From an uncultured Christensenella sp. (GTDB lineage Bacteria > Bacillota > Clostridia > Christensenellales > Pumilibacteraceae): DNA of 64,000 nucleotides. The stretch covers positions 162,871 through 226,870 of the forward strand of contig CAJTNI010000001.1 of assembly GCA_910577945.1 (NCBI GenBank). The letters run 5' to 3'. Below, piece by piece: positions 41,885-50,321 of this stretch (position 1 is its first letter; each line of letters begins with the position of its first letter). The notes under the pieces were generated by a model, which was not told the origin of the DNA, made no database searches, and was given only the letters and a program-made list of their open reading frames with translations. Made by a program: the position numbers and the translations under genes.

Positions 41885-43348
41885 TTATTTTTTATATGCT
41901 GTTTTATTCGCGACAGCGTCGGGCGCAACCGATGCCGCAGCGTCGTCCGCCGATGCGCTTACCGCCGCGTCCGCCTTGGTCTTTTTGACGTCGCATTCTA
42001 TCAACGCGAGCATTACGCCGTAATACAGCAAGTGCGTAGGCGACGTCATGGCTATGTCGAGCAATGCGTTCAACAGCATTGCGAGCACCGTAAGCGCGAC
42101 GAACACGCGCTCGGTCGTAAGCTTTGCCGAAAAAATCAAGCGCACCGTCTTGCAACGGTGATATCCGTAAGCGAGTAAGCCGACGACGCCCGCACAGTAT
42201 AAATACGTGAGCGGCGTGCAATGGAACGAATAAAACCACTCGCCGTTCAGCCGCAAATACCACAGCCCGATTCCGAACACGGGCGCGCCCTTCCACGCCT
42301 CGAAGCCCTTACTCCAAAGCGTTGTGCGCCCCGTTCCCGTAAAATCGCTCGAAAACAGCTCCTTTACGACGTCCGCTATCTTATGTCTGAAAACTATCGC
42401 CACCGCCGCCACCGCAAGACACGCCAACCCGAAAGCAATCCAATATCCGAGTTTGCCGTCCTTCTTTTTAAAGCATAAGGCGACGGCTACGACGAACGTG
42501 CCGGGCGCGGCAATAACAAACGACGCGCGCGATATCGCCGCAACTATCAAAAGCAAATCCAGCGCAATCAACGGCACAAACAAATATCCGTGTTTATATA
42601 CGTACACGAGATAGAACGTCAGCGGGATTGCGAGCGTGATTATTGCCGAGCCCGTATTCGGTCCGACGAACCCGAGCTTCAAGCATTCTTTTATGACCCA
42701 CCTATCCGAGCTTACGCCCAAGTCGTTTATAACGTACTGTCGCATAAAATCCGCGCCGATAACGAACGCCGCGACTATTACCGCAAACGCAAAATACTCG
42801 ACCGTTTTTCTGCCGTTGTACTCGCCGCAATTTACGAGCAGGCTGTACGGCAGATACATGGTTATCGCGATTGCGAGCGCCATACCCATGCCGCTGAGCG
42901 TGTACCATTCCGTACCGACGCCGCCGACTACGAGCACGCCCGAAACAAGCGCAAGCGATACCGTAAGATACGACCTTTTGAATATTTTTTTCCATTTGCC
43001 GAAATAAGTCAGGTTGAATATGAGCGCCGCCGCGACAAAAACGAGCGCCAAGCAAAGCGCCGTTATTTTGAGCGGCGTGTTGTAATACCCCGTATCGGGC
43101 TGAGTGTTGCGCGACATGACGAACGCGCACATCAGCAAAAACGGCGCGAGCGTGAACGAATTTTTGCAAAACAGCAGCGCGGGCACGAGCAACAGCGCCA
43201 GCAAAACCGCACCCACAACGGGAATATCGAAAAAATGCGACACCAAACAAACCGCGCCGACAGCAACGCTGTACAACGGCGAGTTTATAAATTTGTCCGC
43301 AATTACGCCGAAGCGACTGCCGACAAGCTTGTCGAATTTTTCTCTCAT
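41885..43348 (-). CDS. O-antigen ligase-like polytopic membrane protein
   Basis: A 487-residue protein with about 11-12 hydrophobic segments. A large loop with TGTGRTTLWSKGFEAWKGAPVFGIGLW fits the Wzy_C/O-antigen ligase (WaaL) family, which transfers or polymerises glycans outside the membrane. In Gram-positive-type bacteria relatives work in wall polysaccharide or teichuronic acid pathways. No glycosyltransferases are next to it, so the substrate is unknown. The C-terminal tail is rich in Ala and Asp. Like the FNT gene it has a -10 box 6 bp before the ATG and is predicted to be leaderless. Confidence 0.82.
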   Translation of the reverse strand: MREKFDKLVGSRFGVIADKFINSPLYSVAVGAVCLVSHFFDIPVVGAVLLALLLVPALLFCKNSFTLAPFLLMCAFVMSRNTQPDTGYYNTPLKITALCLALVFVAAALIFNLTYFGKWKKIFKRSYLTVSLALVSGVLVVGGVGTEWYTLSGMGMALAIAITMYLPYSLLVNCGEYNGRKTVEYFAFAVIVAAFVIGADFMRQYVINDLGVSSDRWVIKECLKLGFVGPNTGSAIITLAIPLTFYLVYVYKHGYLFVPLIALDLLLIVAAISRASFVIAAPGTFVVAVALCFKKKDGKLGYWIAFGLACLAVAAVAIVFRHKIADVVKELFSSDFTGTGRTTLWSKGFEAWKGAPVFGIGLWYLRLNGEWFYSFHCTPLTYLYCAGVVGLLAYGYHRCKTVRLIFSAKLTTERVFVALTVLAMLLNALLDIAMTSPTHLLYYGVMLALIECDVKKTKADAAVSASADDAAASVAPDAVANKTAYKK

Positions 43349-43354
43349 ACGTCA

Positions 43355-43383
43355 ATTATAAACTTTAAATGCCGTCAAGTCAA
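43355..43383 (-). promoter_or_regulatory. Promoter giving a leaderless O-antigen-ligase-like message
   Basis: TTGACT (43378-43383), 17-bp spacer, TATAAT (43355-43360), then TGACGT and the ATG. The -10-to-start sequence is almost identical to that of the FNT gene at 37973-37985. Confidence 0.78.
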
Positions 43384-43406
43384 ACAAATTGACAATCGCA
43401 TTCACA

Positions 43407-44504
43407 TTACAACACAATTTTACCGGCTGCAAGTCGCTTGGCAAACGACATCATAAGCTCGTTGGCGGCAGTCGCGTCCTCGCCGCGCCAATTAAGCGAA
43501 AAGCAGTGGTTGGAGGTCGCGTGGCGCGCGGAATAGCTCTCGAAATACACGCCGCAGTCGTTCAGCTTTTGCGAAAATATCTCGCCCTGCCCCTTGCAAA
43601 ACAAATCGCGTTCGGCGTACATAATAAACGCGGGCGGATAGTTTCTGTCAACAAAGCCGATAGGCTCGCAGGCGTGCTTGTACGCAAACGCTTCGAACTC
43701 GTCCTCGCGCACGCCCGTAAGACTGAGAAATACCGCGTCGTCGATATCGAGCGCATACTTGGTTTGTAGCACCGTCTCCATATCGTACAGCCCGCATATC
43801 AGCAGTGCGCCGAATATGCGGAACTTGGGCGCAAACCCGAACGCGTCGGCAAGCGCGCCGCCGCAATTAAACGCGCCAAGCATAGCGGCGTAATACCCGC
43901 CCGCACTGTCGCCCGCCACCATAATTCTGTCGCGGTCGATATTGTATTCGTCGGCATGGTCATAAATAAAGTTCGCGGCGTTGACTATATGTTTGAGCGG
44001 CTCGGGATACGTATATGCGGGCGAAAGACCGTAGTCGATACAAAACACGGTAAAACCGTTAAGCGCAAAAAACTGCGACTGACCTTTTCTGTATTCCCTG
44101 CCGCCCGCGGTAAACCCGCCGCCGTGAATATATATTACCGCCGGCTGCTTGCTCTCCGATTTAACGCGATAAACGTCCATCCGGCAAACGTCTTTTGCGG
44201 ACTCGTCGTAAACGATATCCTTCGTTCGCTTAATCGTGCCCGCGTTTTTTCTGTTTACGTACGGGCATGTGTTTTGCGATTTATTGAACACTATGTCGAT
44301 AGCGCGAAACAGCGCCTTGGAAACGCGTATGGAGCGCATGCGCCGACGCTTTTCCGTGCGCGTGAGCTCGCCGCCGCCCGACGACATATCGGCATTAAGC
44401 AAATCCTCGACTGAAAGCATGGGCGACGCGTAAGCTTCGCCGTCCTCGCCGTCGATTAAATCGATATCGTCGTATTCGTCCGTAATTTCCGTTTTGTCAG
44501 CCAT
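43407..44504 (-). CDS. Alpha/beta hydrolase, hormone-sensitive-lipase-like esterase
   Basis: An esterase/lipase-type hydrolase. The oxyanion-hole motif YIHGGGFTAGG and the nucleophile elbow GDSAGGYYAA are present. The acid and base are probably Asp in AERDLFC and His in TSNHCFS. An acidic N-terminal extension (first about 60 residues, DDIDLIDGEDGEA) precedes the domain and is unusual. ATG 44504 is used (365 residues); a TTG two codons earlier is possible. No signal peptide is visible, so it is probably cytoplasmic. The substrate is unknown. Confidence 0.88.
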   Translation of the reverse strand: MADKTEITDEYDDIDLIDGEDGEAYASPMLSVEDLLNADMSSGGGELTRTEKRRRMRSIRVSKALFRAIDIVFNKSQNTCPYVNRKNAGTIKRTKDIVYDESAKDVCRMDVYRVKSESKQPAVIYIHGGGFTAGGREYRKGQSQFFALNGFTVFCIDYGLSPAYTYPEPLKHIVNAANFIYDHADEYNIDRDRIMVAGDSAGGYYAAMLGAFNCGGALADAFGFAPKFRIFGALLICGLYDMETVLQTKYALDIDDAVFLSLTGVREDEFEAFAYKHACEPIGFVDRNYPPAFIMYAERDLFCKGQGEIFSQKLNDCGVYFESYSARHATSNHCFSLNWRGEDATAANELMMSFAKRLAAGKIVL

Positions 44505-44538
44505 ATCCAACCCGCTATCGTAATTTATTGTTACGGCT

Positions 44539-44567
44539 AGTTTACATCAAATCGCCACGATTGTCAA
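44539..44567 (-). promoter_or_regulatory. Promoter of the esterase gene
   Basis: TTGACA (44562-44567), 17-bp spacer, TAAACT (44539-44544), about 35 bp before the ATG. Confidence 0.75.
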
Positions 44568-44587
44568 CCCTTTCGATAATTATACCG

Positions 44588-45154
44588 TTACGCGTCCTTT
44601 TTTCCGACTATTTCGAGCGCGACGCGCGCCTTTGCCTTGCTGCCGAACATGTCCACCTCGATTACGGCAAAGCGATTGTGGCGGTCTATATAAATAATAA
44701 GCCCCTCGCAGCCGACGAGCGCGCCCGCCTCGACGCGCACGCTGTCGCCCACGTAGTATCCCACCGAATGCTCCAAACAGCGTTTGCCTTTAAGCAAATA
44801 CTCCAACCGCTTTCGCTCTTGCAACGGCAACGCGATATCTCCCGACGCGCCCTGTCTCAGCACGCGTATGATATCCTCGGAATTGTACAAATACGTCGAA
44901 AACTCGCGCAAAAACTCGTTTTGCGGCATATCGGTTTCTATAAAAATATAGCCCGGGAACAGCGGACGCTTGCGGTACGCCGCTCCCGATTTTTTCGCCG
45001 CGGCGCCGCGATAATACTTCTCCGTCTCGGGACAAAACGGCTCGAACCCGTAATCGAGCTTGTACGACGAAAACGCGCGCTTTACGTCCTCGACGACGCG
45101 CTGCTCGGTATTGCTCTTTACATACAATACAAACCAAGAATACGGCTCTTGCAT
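44588..45154 (-). CDS. NusG paralogue (LoaP/UpxY-like transcription antiterminator)
   Basis: A 188-residue NusG-family protein. The N-terminal NGN domain shows SWFVLYVKSNTEQRVVEDVKRAF and RPLFPGYIFIETD; the C-terminal KOW domain is in VGDSVRVEAGALVGCEGLIIYID. The insert and the RKRPLFPGY stretch suggest a specialised paralogue such as LoaP rather than housekeeping NusG, which normally sits by secE and rplK. LoaP proteins allow long polysaccharide or antibiotic operons to be read through. AGGGAG precedes the ATG. No long target operon is directly downstream; the esterase gene has its own promoter. Confidence 0.85.
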   Translation of the reverse strand: MQEPYSWFVLYVKSNTEQRVVEDVKRAFSSYKLDYGFEPFCPETEKYYRGAAAKKSGAAYRKRPLFPGYIFIETDMPQNEFLREFSTYLYNSEDIIRVLRQGASGDIALPLQERKRLEYLLKGKRCLEHSVGYYVGDSVRVEAGALVGCEGLIIYIDRHNRFAVIEVDMFGSKAKARVALEIVGKKDA

Positions 45155-45313
45155 GACTTCTCCCTATGCGATTATTCGCCTATAAAGCCTAATACAATGC
45201 TCGGCGCGCAGACCGTATAGCAAAGTGACACCGCGCGCAAAAAAAGCAAATAAGCCTTGCTCTTTTCCGAGCGCGCAATAATTCGCACCGACTAAGCTCA
45301 ACGCAAGACACGC

Positions 45314-45336
45314 AAAAAGGGCGCAAGTTGCGCCCT
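45314..45336 (-). terminator. Terminator of tRNA-Leu
   Basis: AGGGCGC and GCGCCCT (45318-45324 and 45330-45336) with a 5-nt loop, followed by five T on the minus strand. The interval 45155-45313 has no other gene; it should hold the leader and promoter of the NusG paralogue, but I see no convincing promoter there. Confidence 0.82.
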
Positions 45337-45345
45337 ACATGCCTT

Positions 45346-45428
45346 TGGTGCGAAGGACGGGACTTGAACCCGTACGGTTGCCCACACGCCCCTCAAACGT
45401 GCGCGTCTGCCAATTCCGCCACCCTCGC
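45346..45428 (-). tRNA. tRNA-Leu (GAG)
   Basis: 83 nt with a long variable arm, as in class II tRNAs. Acceptor stem GCGAGGG with a CCTTCGC 3' side (G-U pairs), anticodon GAG in the loop of CACG...GGCGTG, T arm with GGTTCAAGTCC, encoded CCA. Confidence 0.93.
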
Positions 45429-45439
45429 AAGCGTCTTTA

Positions 45440-45468
45440 ATTATACTAGATAATTCTACGCTTGTCAA
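45440..45468 (-). promoter_or_regulatory. Promoter of tRNA-Leu
   Basis: TTGACA (45463-45468), 17-bp spacer, TATAAT (45440-45445), 11 bp before the tRNA. Confidence 0.87.
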
Positions 45469-45479
45469 CTCAAAACACG

Positions 45480-46097
45480 CTATTTTTCGCTATAAGATAA
45501 AACAAATTTTTCGAGCACGTCCACGCTTTTTTCTATGCCTAGGAGCGACGTATTTATCGTTATATGGTAATTGCTCGCCTTGCCCCAATTTCTGTCGGTA
45601 TACGAGTTATAGTATGCGGCGCGACGCTTGTCCGTCTTTTGAATGAGCTTCAACGCGTTCTTTTCGCTCAGCTCCATGCTTTCCGAAATGCGCTTGATTC
45701 TGTCGTCGATTTCCGCACACACGAAAATTTTGATTATCGGCTTATTGCGCAAAATGTAATCGCCGCACCGCCCGACGATAATGCACGGCGTCGCCGCCAA
45801 CCGCTTTATCGTCTCACTCGTGTACAAAAAAGCGTTGTCGTCGTAAATAATGTCGTTAAGCGCAAGCGTGGGATTGCCCGCGCCCGCAAGCCGCGCGTTG
45901 GCGATTGAATAGAGAAAGCTGTTCGGCTTTTTCTCGTCGCGCTTATTCAAATGCTCTTGCGGCAAGCCCGAATGCTCGGCGGTCTTGCTGATTATCTCGT
46001 TGTCGTAGTACGGAATATCAAGCCGCTTGGAAAGCTCTTGCGCAACCTGATTGCCGCCGCTGCCCAACTCTCTCGAAAGTGTAATGACGTGATTCAT
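45480..46097 (-). CDS. Cytidylate kinase-like family protein
   Basis: A 205-residue P-loop kinase of the Cytidylate_kin2 type. It begins NHVITLSRELGSGGNQVAQELSKRLDIPYYDNEII, where GSGGNQVA replaces a canonical Walker A, followed by IIVGRCGDYIL and the lid region DRIKRISESMELSEKNALKLI. Such proteins are common in clostridia and their substrate is unproven; this is not the main Cmk. It is the last gene of the long dgt operon. Confidence 0.88.
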   Translation of the reverse strand: MNHVITLSRELGSGGNQVAQELSKRLDIPYYDNEIISKTAEHSGLPQEHLNKRDEKKPNSFLYSIANARLAGAGNPTLALNDIIYDDNAFLYTSETIKRLAATPCIIVGRCGDYILRNKPIIKIFVCAEIDDRIKRISESMELSEKNALKLIQKTDKRRAAYYNSYTDRNWGKASNYHITINTSLLGIEKSVDVLEKFVLSYSEK

Positions 46098-46118
46098 AAA
46101 TATTCTCCCGTGTTACCG

Positions 46119-46742
46119 TTAAATTTCGTATGCCGCTATCCTTTTCAAAACCTCGCTCGACAGCGCGTTCTCGTCGGACATTTCCGCATTGGTCGTAAGC
46201 CGTAAAAATTCGAGCTCGTACGCAAGGCTTGCGCTTGCGTTGTACTTGCCGTCGAACGTGCCCACTCCGACGCGTATGCCGCGCCGTACCGCCGCGCACA
46301 CGGGCGCAAAGCCGTGCCCGTATCCAGCGGAAGCCGTCGGCGTAAGCACCAGCGGCACGCCCACCTGCGCCATTAAGTCGAGGTCGTCGTTATCCAAGCA
46401 CACTCCGCCCGCAATCGTGCACAAGTCCAGCACGCCGAGCTTGTGCAAAAGCATTATCGGCGAAAGCTTGTACCGCGCCTCGATAACGCCCGCTTCGCGT
46501 ATATCGTACGCGGCGCGCACCACGGCCCGCGCCTTGGTCGCAGCCAAATAATCGCAAAACCCTTCGAGCGCGGTTTCGTCGCACATATCGGACAAATACG
46601 CGTCGCCGCATATGCCGTCCTCGAACATGACGTAGCGCTTAACGCTGCCGCGAACGTCGCCGCTGCCGCAATACACAAGCGTATCGCAATCGACCGACGC
46701 TTTTTCGGGCGCCGCCGTACAAAATGCGTTTACTCTTTTCAT
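46119..46742 (-). CDS. Short amidohydrolase-like protein lacking metal ligands
   Basis: The 207-residue product matches the second half of amidohydrolase-family deaminases (SsnA/TrzA group): SPIMLLHKLGVLD, then AGGVCLDNDDLDLMAQVGVPLVLTPTASAGYGHGFAPV, then RGIRVGVGTFDGKYNASASLAYELEFL. In active members the first stretch is AHCVHL with a metal-binding His and the last is GTDG with the catalytic Asp; here they are AGGVCL and GTFDG. The N-terminal HxH region is missing as well. It is probably a pseudoenzyme or a gene in decay. The ATG overlaps the galU stop by 4 bp. Confidence 0.65.
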   Translation of the reverse strand: MKRVNAFCTAAPEKASVDCDTLVYCGSGDVRGSVKRYVMFEDGICGDAYLSDMCDETALEGFCDYLAATKARAVVRAAYDIREAGVIEARYKLSPIMLLHKLGVLDLCTIAGGVCLDNDDLDLMAQVGVPLVLTPTASAGYGHGFAPVCAAVRRGIRVGVGTFDGKYNASASLAYELEFLRLTTNAEMSDENALSSEVLKRIAAYEI

Positions 46743-47593
46743 GCGTTTAAAATCGATTTCAAGTATTCTTTGAGTCTATCGCCGAACTCGGGGCGACGGA
46801 GCGCAAAGTCTACCGTAGCGGTGATTGCGCCGAACTTATCGCCCATATCGTAGCGCCTGCCGTCAAACTCGTACGCATACACCTTGCCGTCGCGCATCAT
46901 AGCGCAAATCGCCTCGGTCAAACCGATTTCGCCCTTTGCCTCGGGCGTGCGCGCAATATACTCGTAAATTTCGGGCGTAAGCACGTACCGACCCAACGCC
47001 GCGTACAGCGACGGCGGATTGCTTGCGGGCTTTTCCGTAATGCCGTCGCAATACACCTTTTTGCCGTCTGTGCGAGTGGGATTGATAATGCCGTACATGC
47101 GCGTGCTCTCCTCAGGCACGGTTTGCACTCCCACTATGAGCTTGGGCTCGGTATCGTATGCGTCGCACAGCTGACGCACGACCGGCGTTTCCGCGACGAT
47201 AAGGTCGTCGCCGTTAGCCATGATAAACGGCTCGTCTTTCGTGAACCGCCGAGCCTGCATTACCGCGTCGCCGCTGCCGCGCGGCTCGGGCTGCATATAA
47301 AACCGTATTTCGGCGTTTTTGTTTATACGCCGCACCGCTTCCAACAGCTCGGGCTTGTTAACCAATGCGCGTTCGAGCTTGCGGTTGGGCGTGAAATATT
47401 CGCGAATACTATCCTTGCCCGAACCCAAAACAATCGCTATTTCGTCTATACCGCTTTCGACTATCTCGTCAACTATATACGCAAGCACGGGCGTGTCGAT
47501 AATCGGCAAAATTTCCTTTGGCACAGCTTTGGTAACGGGCAAAAACCGCGTTCCCAACCCGCCGCAAGGTATTACGGCTTTTTTTACTTTCAT
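46739..47593 (-). CDS. galU: UTP-glucose-1-phosphate uridylyltransferase
   Basis: GalU makes UDP-glucose for surface polysaccharides and glycolipids. The nucleotide-binding motif KKAVIPCGGLGTRFLPVTKAVPKEILPI, the middle QPEPRGSGDAVMQAR and FIMANGDDLI, and GEIGLTEAICAMM are all present. Length (284 residues) is normal. It lies between the zinc-ribbon protein and the amidohydrolase-like gene. Confidence 0.95.
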   Translation of the reverse strand: MKVKKAVIPCGGLGTRFLPVTKAVPKEILPIIDTPVLAYIVDEIVESGIDEIAIVLGSGKDSIREYFTPNRKLERALVNKPELLEAVRRINKNAEIRFYMQPEPRGSGDAVMQARRFTKDEPFIMANGDDLIVAETPVVRQLCDAYDTEPKLIVGVQTVPEESTRMYGIINPTRTDGKKVYCDGITEKPASNPPSLYAALGRYVLTPEIYEYIARTPEAKGEIGLTEAICAMMRDGKVYAYEFDGRRYDMGDKFGAITATVDFALRRPEFGDRLKEYLKSILNA

Positions 47594-47603
47594 TACGCCC
47601 CCG

Positions 47604-48335
47604 CTAATTGAGCTTTACGATAATGCGTCGGCAGTTGTCGCAATAGCACCAGCCGCGGTCCTTTAAATACGCATTTCCCTGTTGCGGCAAACCCAAGCCG
47701 CAACCGCCGCAATTAAACATACCCTTGCGCTCGTCGCTTGCGGCGGGCACAATAGGCGGAAATTTATTTTCGCCTACGAGCTTGGAATATTCGGCGTACA
47801 GCTTCTCGTCAAGTGCGGCGCGCAGCTGTTCGAGCTCCGCCTTTAACTTGTCGAGCTCCGCGGATTTGGAATTGACAAGCTCCGCATGCTTACCCTTTGC
47901 CTCGGCAAACTGCTGCTTTGCGGCGTTACCCGATTTGACGGCGTCCACGCGCGCCTTGCACACCGCGCGCGACTTTTCGTCCACCGCGTGCATTTTTTTG
48001 TCCGCGGATTGAAACTTGGATTTAAGGCTGTCGAGCTTTTTGACGCGCGCTTCCAGCTCCTCCTCGGAGCACGCCTCGACGCCTTCGAGCGCGGCGAGCG
48101 CCGCCTCGTTCTCGTCTACGTAGCGCTGCAATTCCTCGTACATGCCGATAAGCTCGCCCGACTGCTGCTCGCAATCGTTGATAGTCTGCTTAGCCTCGTT
48201 GAATATGCGTTTATGCTTTGTCATGCTCGCGAGCGCTTGGTCGCGTTCGAGTATGCTGTTAAGCTTCCTCAGCTCTATATCCTTTTTTTGATATTCGAGC
48301 AAGGTCTGAAATTTCTTTTTTAAGCTGTCTTCCAT
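47604..48335 (-). CDS. Coiled-coil protein with C-terminal C4 zinc ribbon
   Basis: A conserved bacterial family of unknown function. Residues about 10-200 form an antiparallel coiled coil rich in Glu, Lys and Ala. The end carries a zinc ribbon with CGGCG and CDNCRR about 20 residues apart. Length is 243 residues. In clostridia the gene usually follows trmK and a Nif3-like gene; here it follows trmK directly, so the Nif3 gene is absent from this spot. Confidence 0.88.
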   Translation of the reverse strand: MEDSLKKKFQTLLEYQKKDIELRKLNSILERDQALASMTKHKRIFNEAKQTINDCEQQSGELIGMYEELQRYVDENEAALAALEGVEACSEEELEARVKKLDSLKSKFQSADKKMHAVDEKSRAVCKARVDAVKSGNAAKQQFAEAKGKHAELVNSKSAELDKLKAELEQLRAALDEKLYAEYSKLVGENKFPPIVPAASDERKGMFNCGGCGLGLPQQGNAYLKDRGWCYCDNCRRIIVKLN

Positions 48336-48356
48336 TTTAGCTCCTTTATGTACGAA

Positions 48357-48983
48357 TTAGTCGGGTAAGCGCATGCCCTGCGCAGTCATTGCCGCAAGCA
48401 CGCTCGCCAGCCTGTCGGCGTTTTTATCGGGCGCAAGCATGCAAATATCGTATAGCTTTTGTAAATACGCCTTTAACAAATCGTTCTCGCATCGATAATT
48501 AACGCCGAATAAATATTGCAGCTCGTCGAGTGCCTGCGCGCCGCCGTCGCGCCGCGCGCGTATGATAAAGTAAATTTTGCCGCGTTCCTCAGCTATTATA
48601 TCACCGTCTATCGAATACCGCAAGCGAATGAGCGTACGCCGCACGATATCCGCGTCGCGGTGCGGACACAAAACCAGAGTTTGCGGCAAAACCGCGGCTT
48701 TTTCGAGTATGGCGCTTATCAAAAGCCCGCCCATGCCCGCGATTATCGCCTCGTCGCACTCGTATTCTATTCCGTCGCATACCGTAAACGTTACATTTTT
48801 GTACGCGGCGAGCTTGGATTTGGCTTTGTTTAAGCACGTTGCGCTTATATCGGACGCGATTACGTGCTCGCAAACGCCGTTTTTTACGCAATACTCTGCA
48901 ATCAGCCCGTGGTCGCAACCGACGTCGGCAATTACGCGCGCGGGCTCTATAAGCGAGCTTATAGCGGCTAATCGCCCCGTCAT
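48357..48983 (-). CDS. trmK: tRNA (adenine22-N1) methyltransferase TrmK
   Basis: TrmK methylates A22 in the D arm of tRNAs, mainly in Firmicutes. The protein has RLAAISSLIEPARVIADVGCDHGLIAEYC (SAM-binding motif) and the family signature EAIIAGMGGLLISAIL near residue 85. Length is 208 residues. The start overlaps the rpoD stop by 4 bp, as in Bacillus. Confidence 0.94.
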   Translation of the reverse strand: MTGRLAAISSLIEPARVIADVGCDHGLIAEYCVKNGVCEHVIASDISATCLNKAKSKLAAYKNVTFTVCDGIEYECDEAIIAGMGGLLISAILEKAAVLPQTLVLCPHRDADIVRRTLIRLRYSIDGDIIAEERGKIYFIIRARRDGGAQALDELQYLFGVNYRCENDLLKAYLQKLYDICMLAPDKNADRLASVLAAMTAQGMRLPD

Positions 48984-50308
48984 CTGTCGGTAAAGTCTTT
49001 GAGTTTTTTGGAACGGTTGGGGTGACGAAGCTTGCGCAGCGCCTTTGCCTCTATCTGACGTATGCGCTCGCGCGTAACGCCGAACTCCTTGCCCACGTCC
49101 TCCAAGGTGCGCGGGTGCGCGTCGTCCAAGCCGTAGCGCAAGCGTATAACCATTTCCTCGCGCGGCGTGAGCGTGTTGAGCACCGCCGCGAGCTGCTCTC
49201 TGAGCATGCCCGCCTCGGCAAACTCTTGCGGTGCTTTGGATTTTTCGTCCTCCAAGAAATCGCCCAAATGGCTATCCTCTTCCTCGCCGACGGGCATTTC
49301 CAACGATACGGGGTCTTGACTGATGCGCTGGATTTCCACCACGCGCTCCACGGGCAAGCCCATTTCCTCGGCGATTTCCTCGGGAGTGGGGTCGCGCCCG
49401 AGCCTTTGAACGAGTATCCTATTCGTGCGAGCGAGCTTGTTGATTGTTTCGACCATGTGCACGGGTATGCGAATCGTGCGCGCCTGGTCGGCAATCGCGC
49501 GCGTAATCGCTTGACGAATCCACCAAGTCGCGTAAGTCGAAAACCTGAATCCTTTGGTGTAATCGAATTTCTCGACCGCTTTCATAAGACCGAGGTTGCC
49601 CTCTTGTATTAGGTCCAAAAGCTGCATGCCGCGCCCTACGTAACGCTTTGCTATCGCCACTACAAGACGCAGGTTCGCCTCAGTAAGCTTTTGCTTGGCG
49701 TCCTGGTCGCCCTCCGACATAAGCCTGGCGAACTGCATTTCCTCGTCGGCGGACAGCAGCGGTATTCTGCCTATGTCTTTTAAAAAGACCTTGACCGCGT
49801 CGTCCGTGCTGACCTCGCCGCCGAGCATGGAATCTATGCTTTTAAGCTCGGCGCGCTTTACCTGCCCGTCGGTGATTTCTATTCCGCGCTCGGTGATTAT
49901 GCGCATCGCCTCGTCGAGCTGCATGGAGTCCGCGCCGCATTCCAAAGTGAGCTTTTCGCCGATTTCCACGTTGGACAAAAAGCCGCGCGTTTTGCCCGTT
50001 TCAATCAATCTGGACAGCGCGTTGTTCATTTTGGACGTGAGTATGGGCGCTTTTACGCCGTCTTTGAGAATGCTTATTCCGTTATCCTCAAACAGCTTTA
50101 ACGCATAGTCCATGTCGTTTGCGCCCGCCTCCAACGGCACGAGCTTTTCCAAAAGCGTATTGTATTCGACGCCGCCGTTGGCTTTGGCTTCGTCCAGCAG
50201 CGAGGATAACGCCTGTGTGATATCCGCCGACGGAGTGTAGGTAACGGCTGTTTCGACGTGTTCGATTTGCCGCTTTGCGGATTCTTTTTCTTTGTTTTTG
50301 TCTTTCAT
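48980..50308 (-). CDS. rpoD: Primary sigma factor SigA (RpoD) with duplicated region 1.1
   Basis: The housekeeping sigma factor. Regions 1.2-4.2 are complete: KVFLKDIGRIPLLSADEE, the core-binding/-10 segment RFSTYATWWIRQAITRAIADQ, and the -35-reading helix-turn-helix VGKEFGVTRERIRQIEAKAL. At 442 residues it is longer than typical clostridial SigA (about 360-380). The extra length comes from two region 1.1-like domains in tandem, about residues 31-84 and 95-150, which share an ALS-L pattern, a central EKL and the ending NGISI/RGIEI. A GAGGAGG site precedes the ATG. Confidence 0.97.
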   Translation of the reverse strand: MKDKNKEKESAKRQIEHVETAVTYTPSADITQALSSLLDEAKANGGVEYNTLLEKLVPLEAGANDMDYALKLFEDNGISILKDGVKAPILTSKMNNALSRLIETGKTRGFLSNVEIGEKLTLECGADSMQLDEAMRIITERGIEITDGQVKRAELKSIDSMLGGEVSTDDAVKVFLKDIGRIPLLSADEEMQFARLMSEGDQDAKQKLTEANLRLVVAIAKRYVGRGMQLLDLIQEGNLGLMKAVEKFDYTKGFRFSTYATWWIRQAITRAIADQARTIRIPVHMVETINKLARTNRILVQRLGRDPTPEEIAEEMGLPVERVVEIQRISQDPVSLEMPVGEEEDSHLGDFLEDEKSKAPQEFAEAGMLREQLAAVLNTLTPREEMVIRLRYGLDDAHPRTLEDVGKEFGVTRERIRQIEAKALRKLRHPNRSKKLKDFTDR

Positions 50309-50321
50309 GTGGGTGTCCTCC

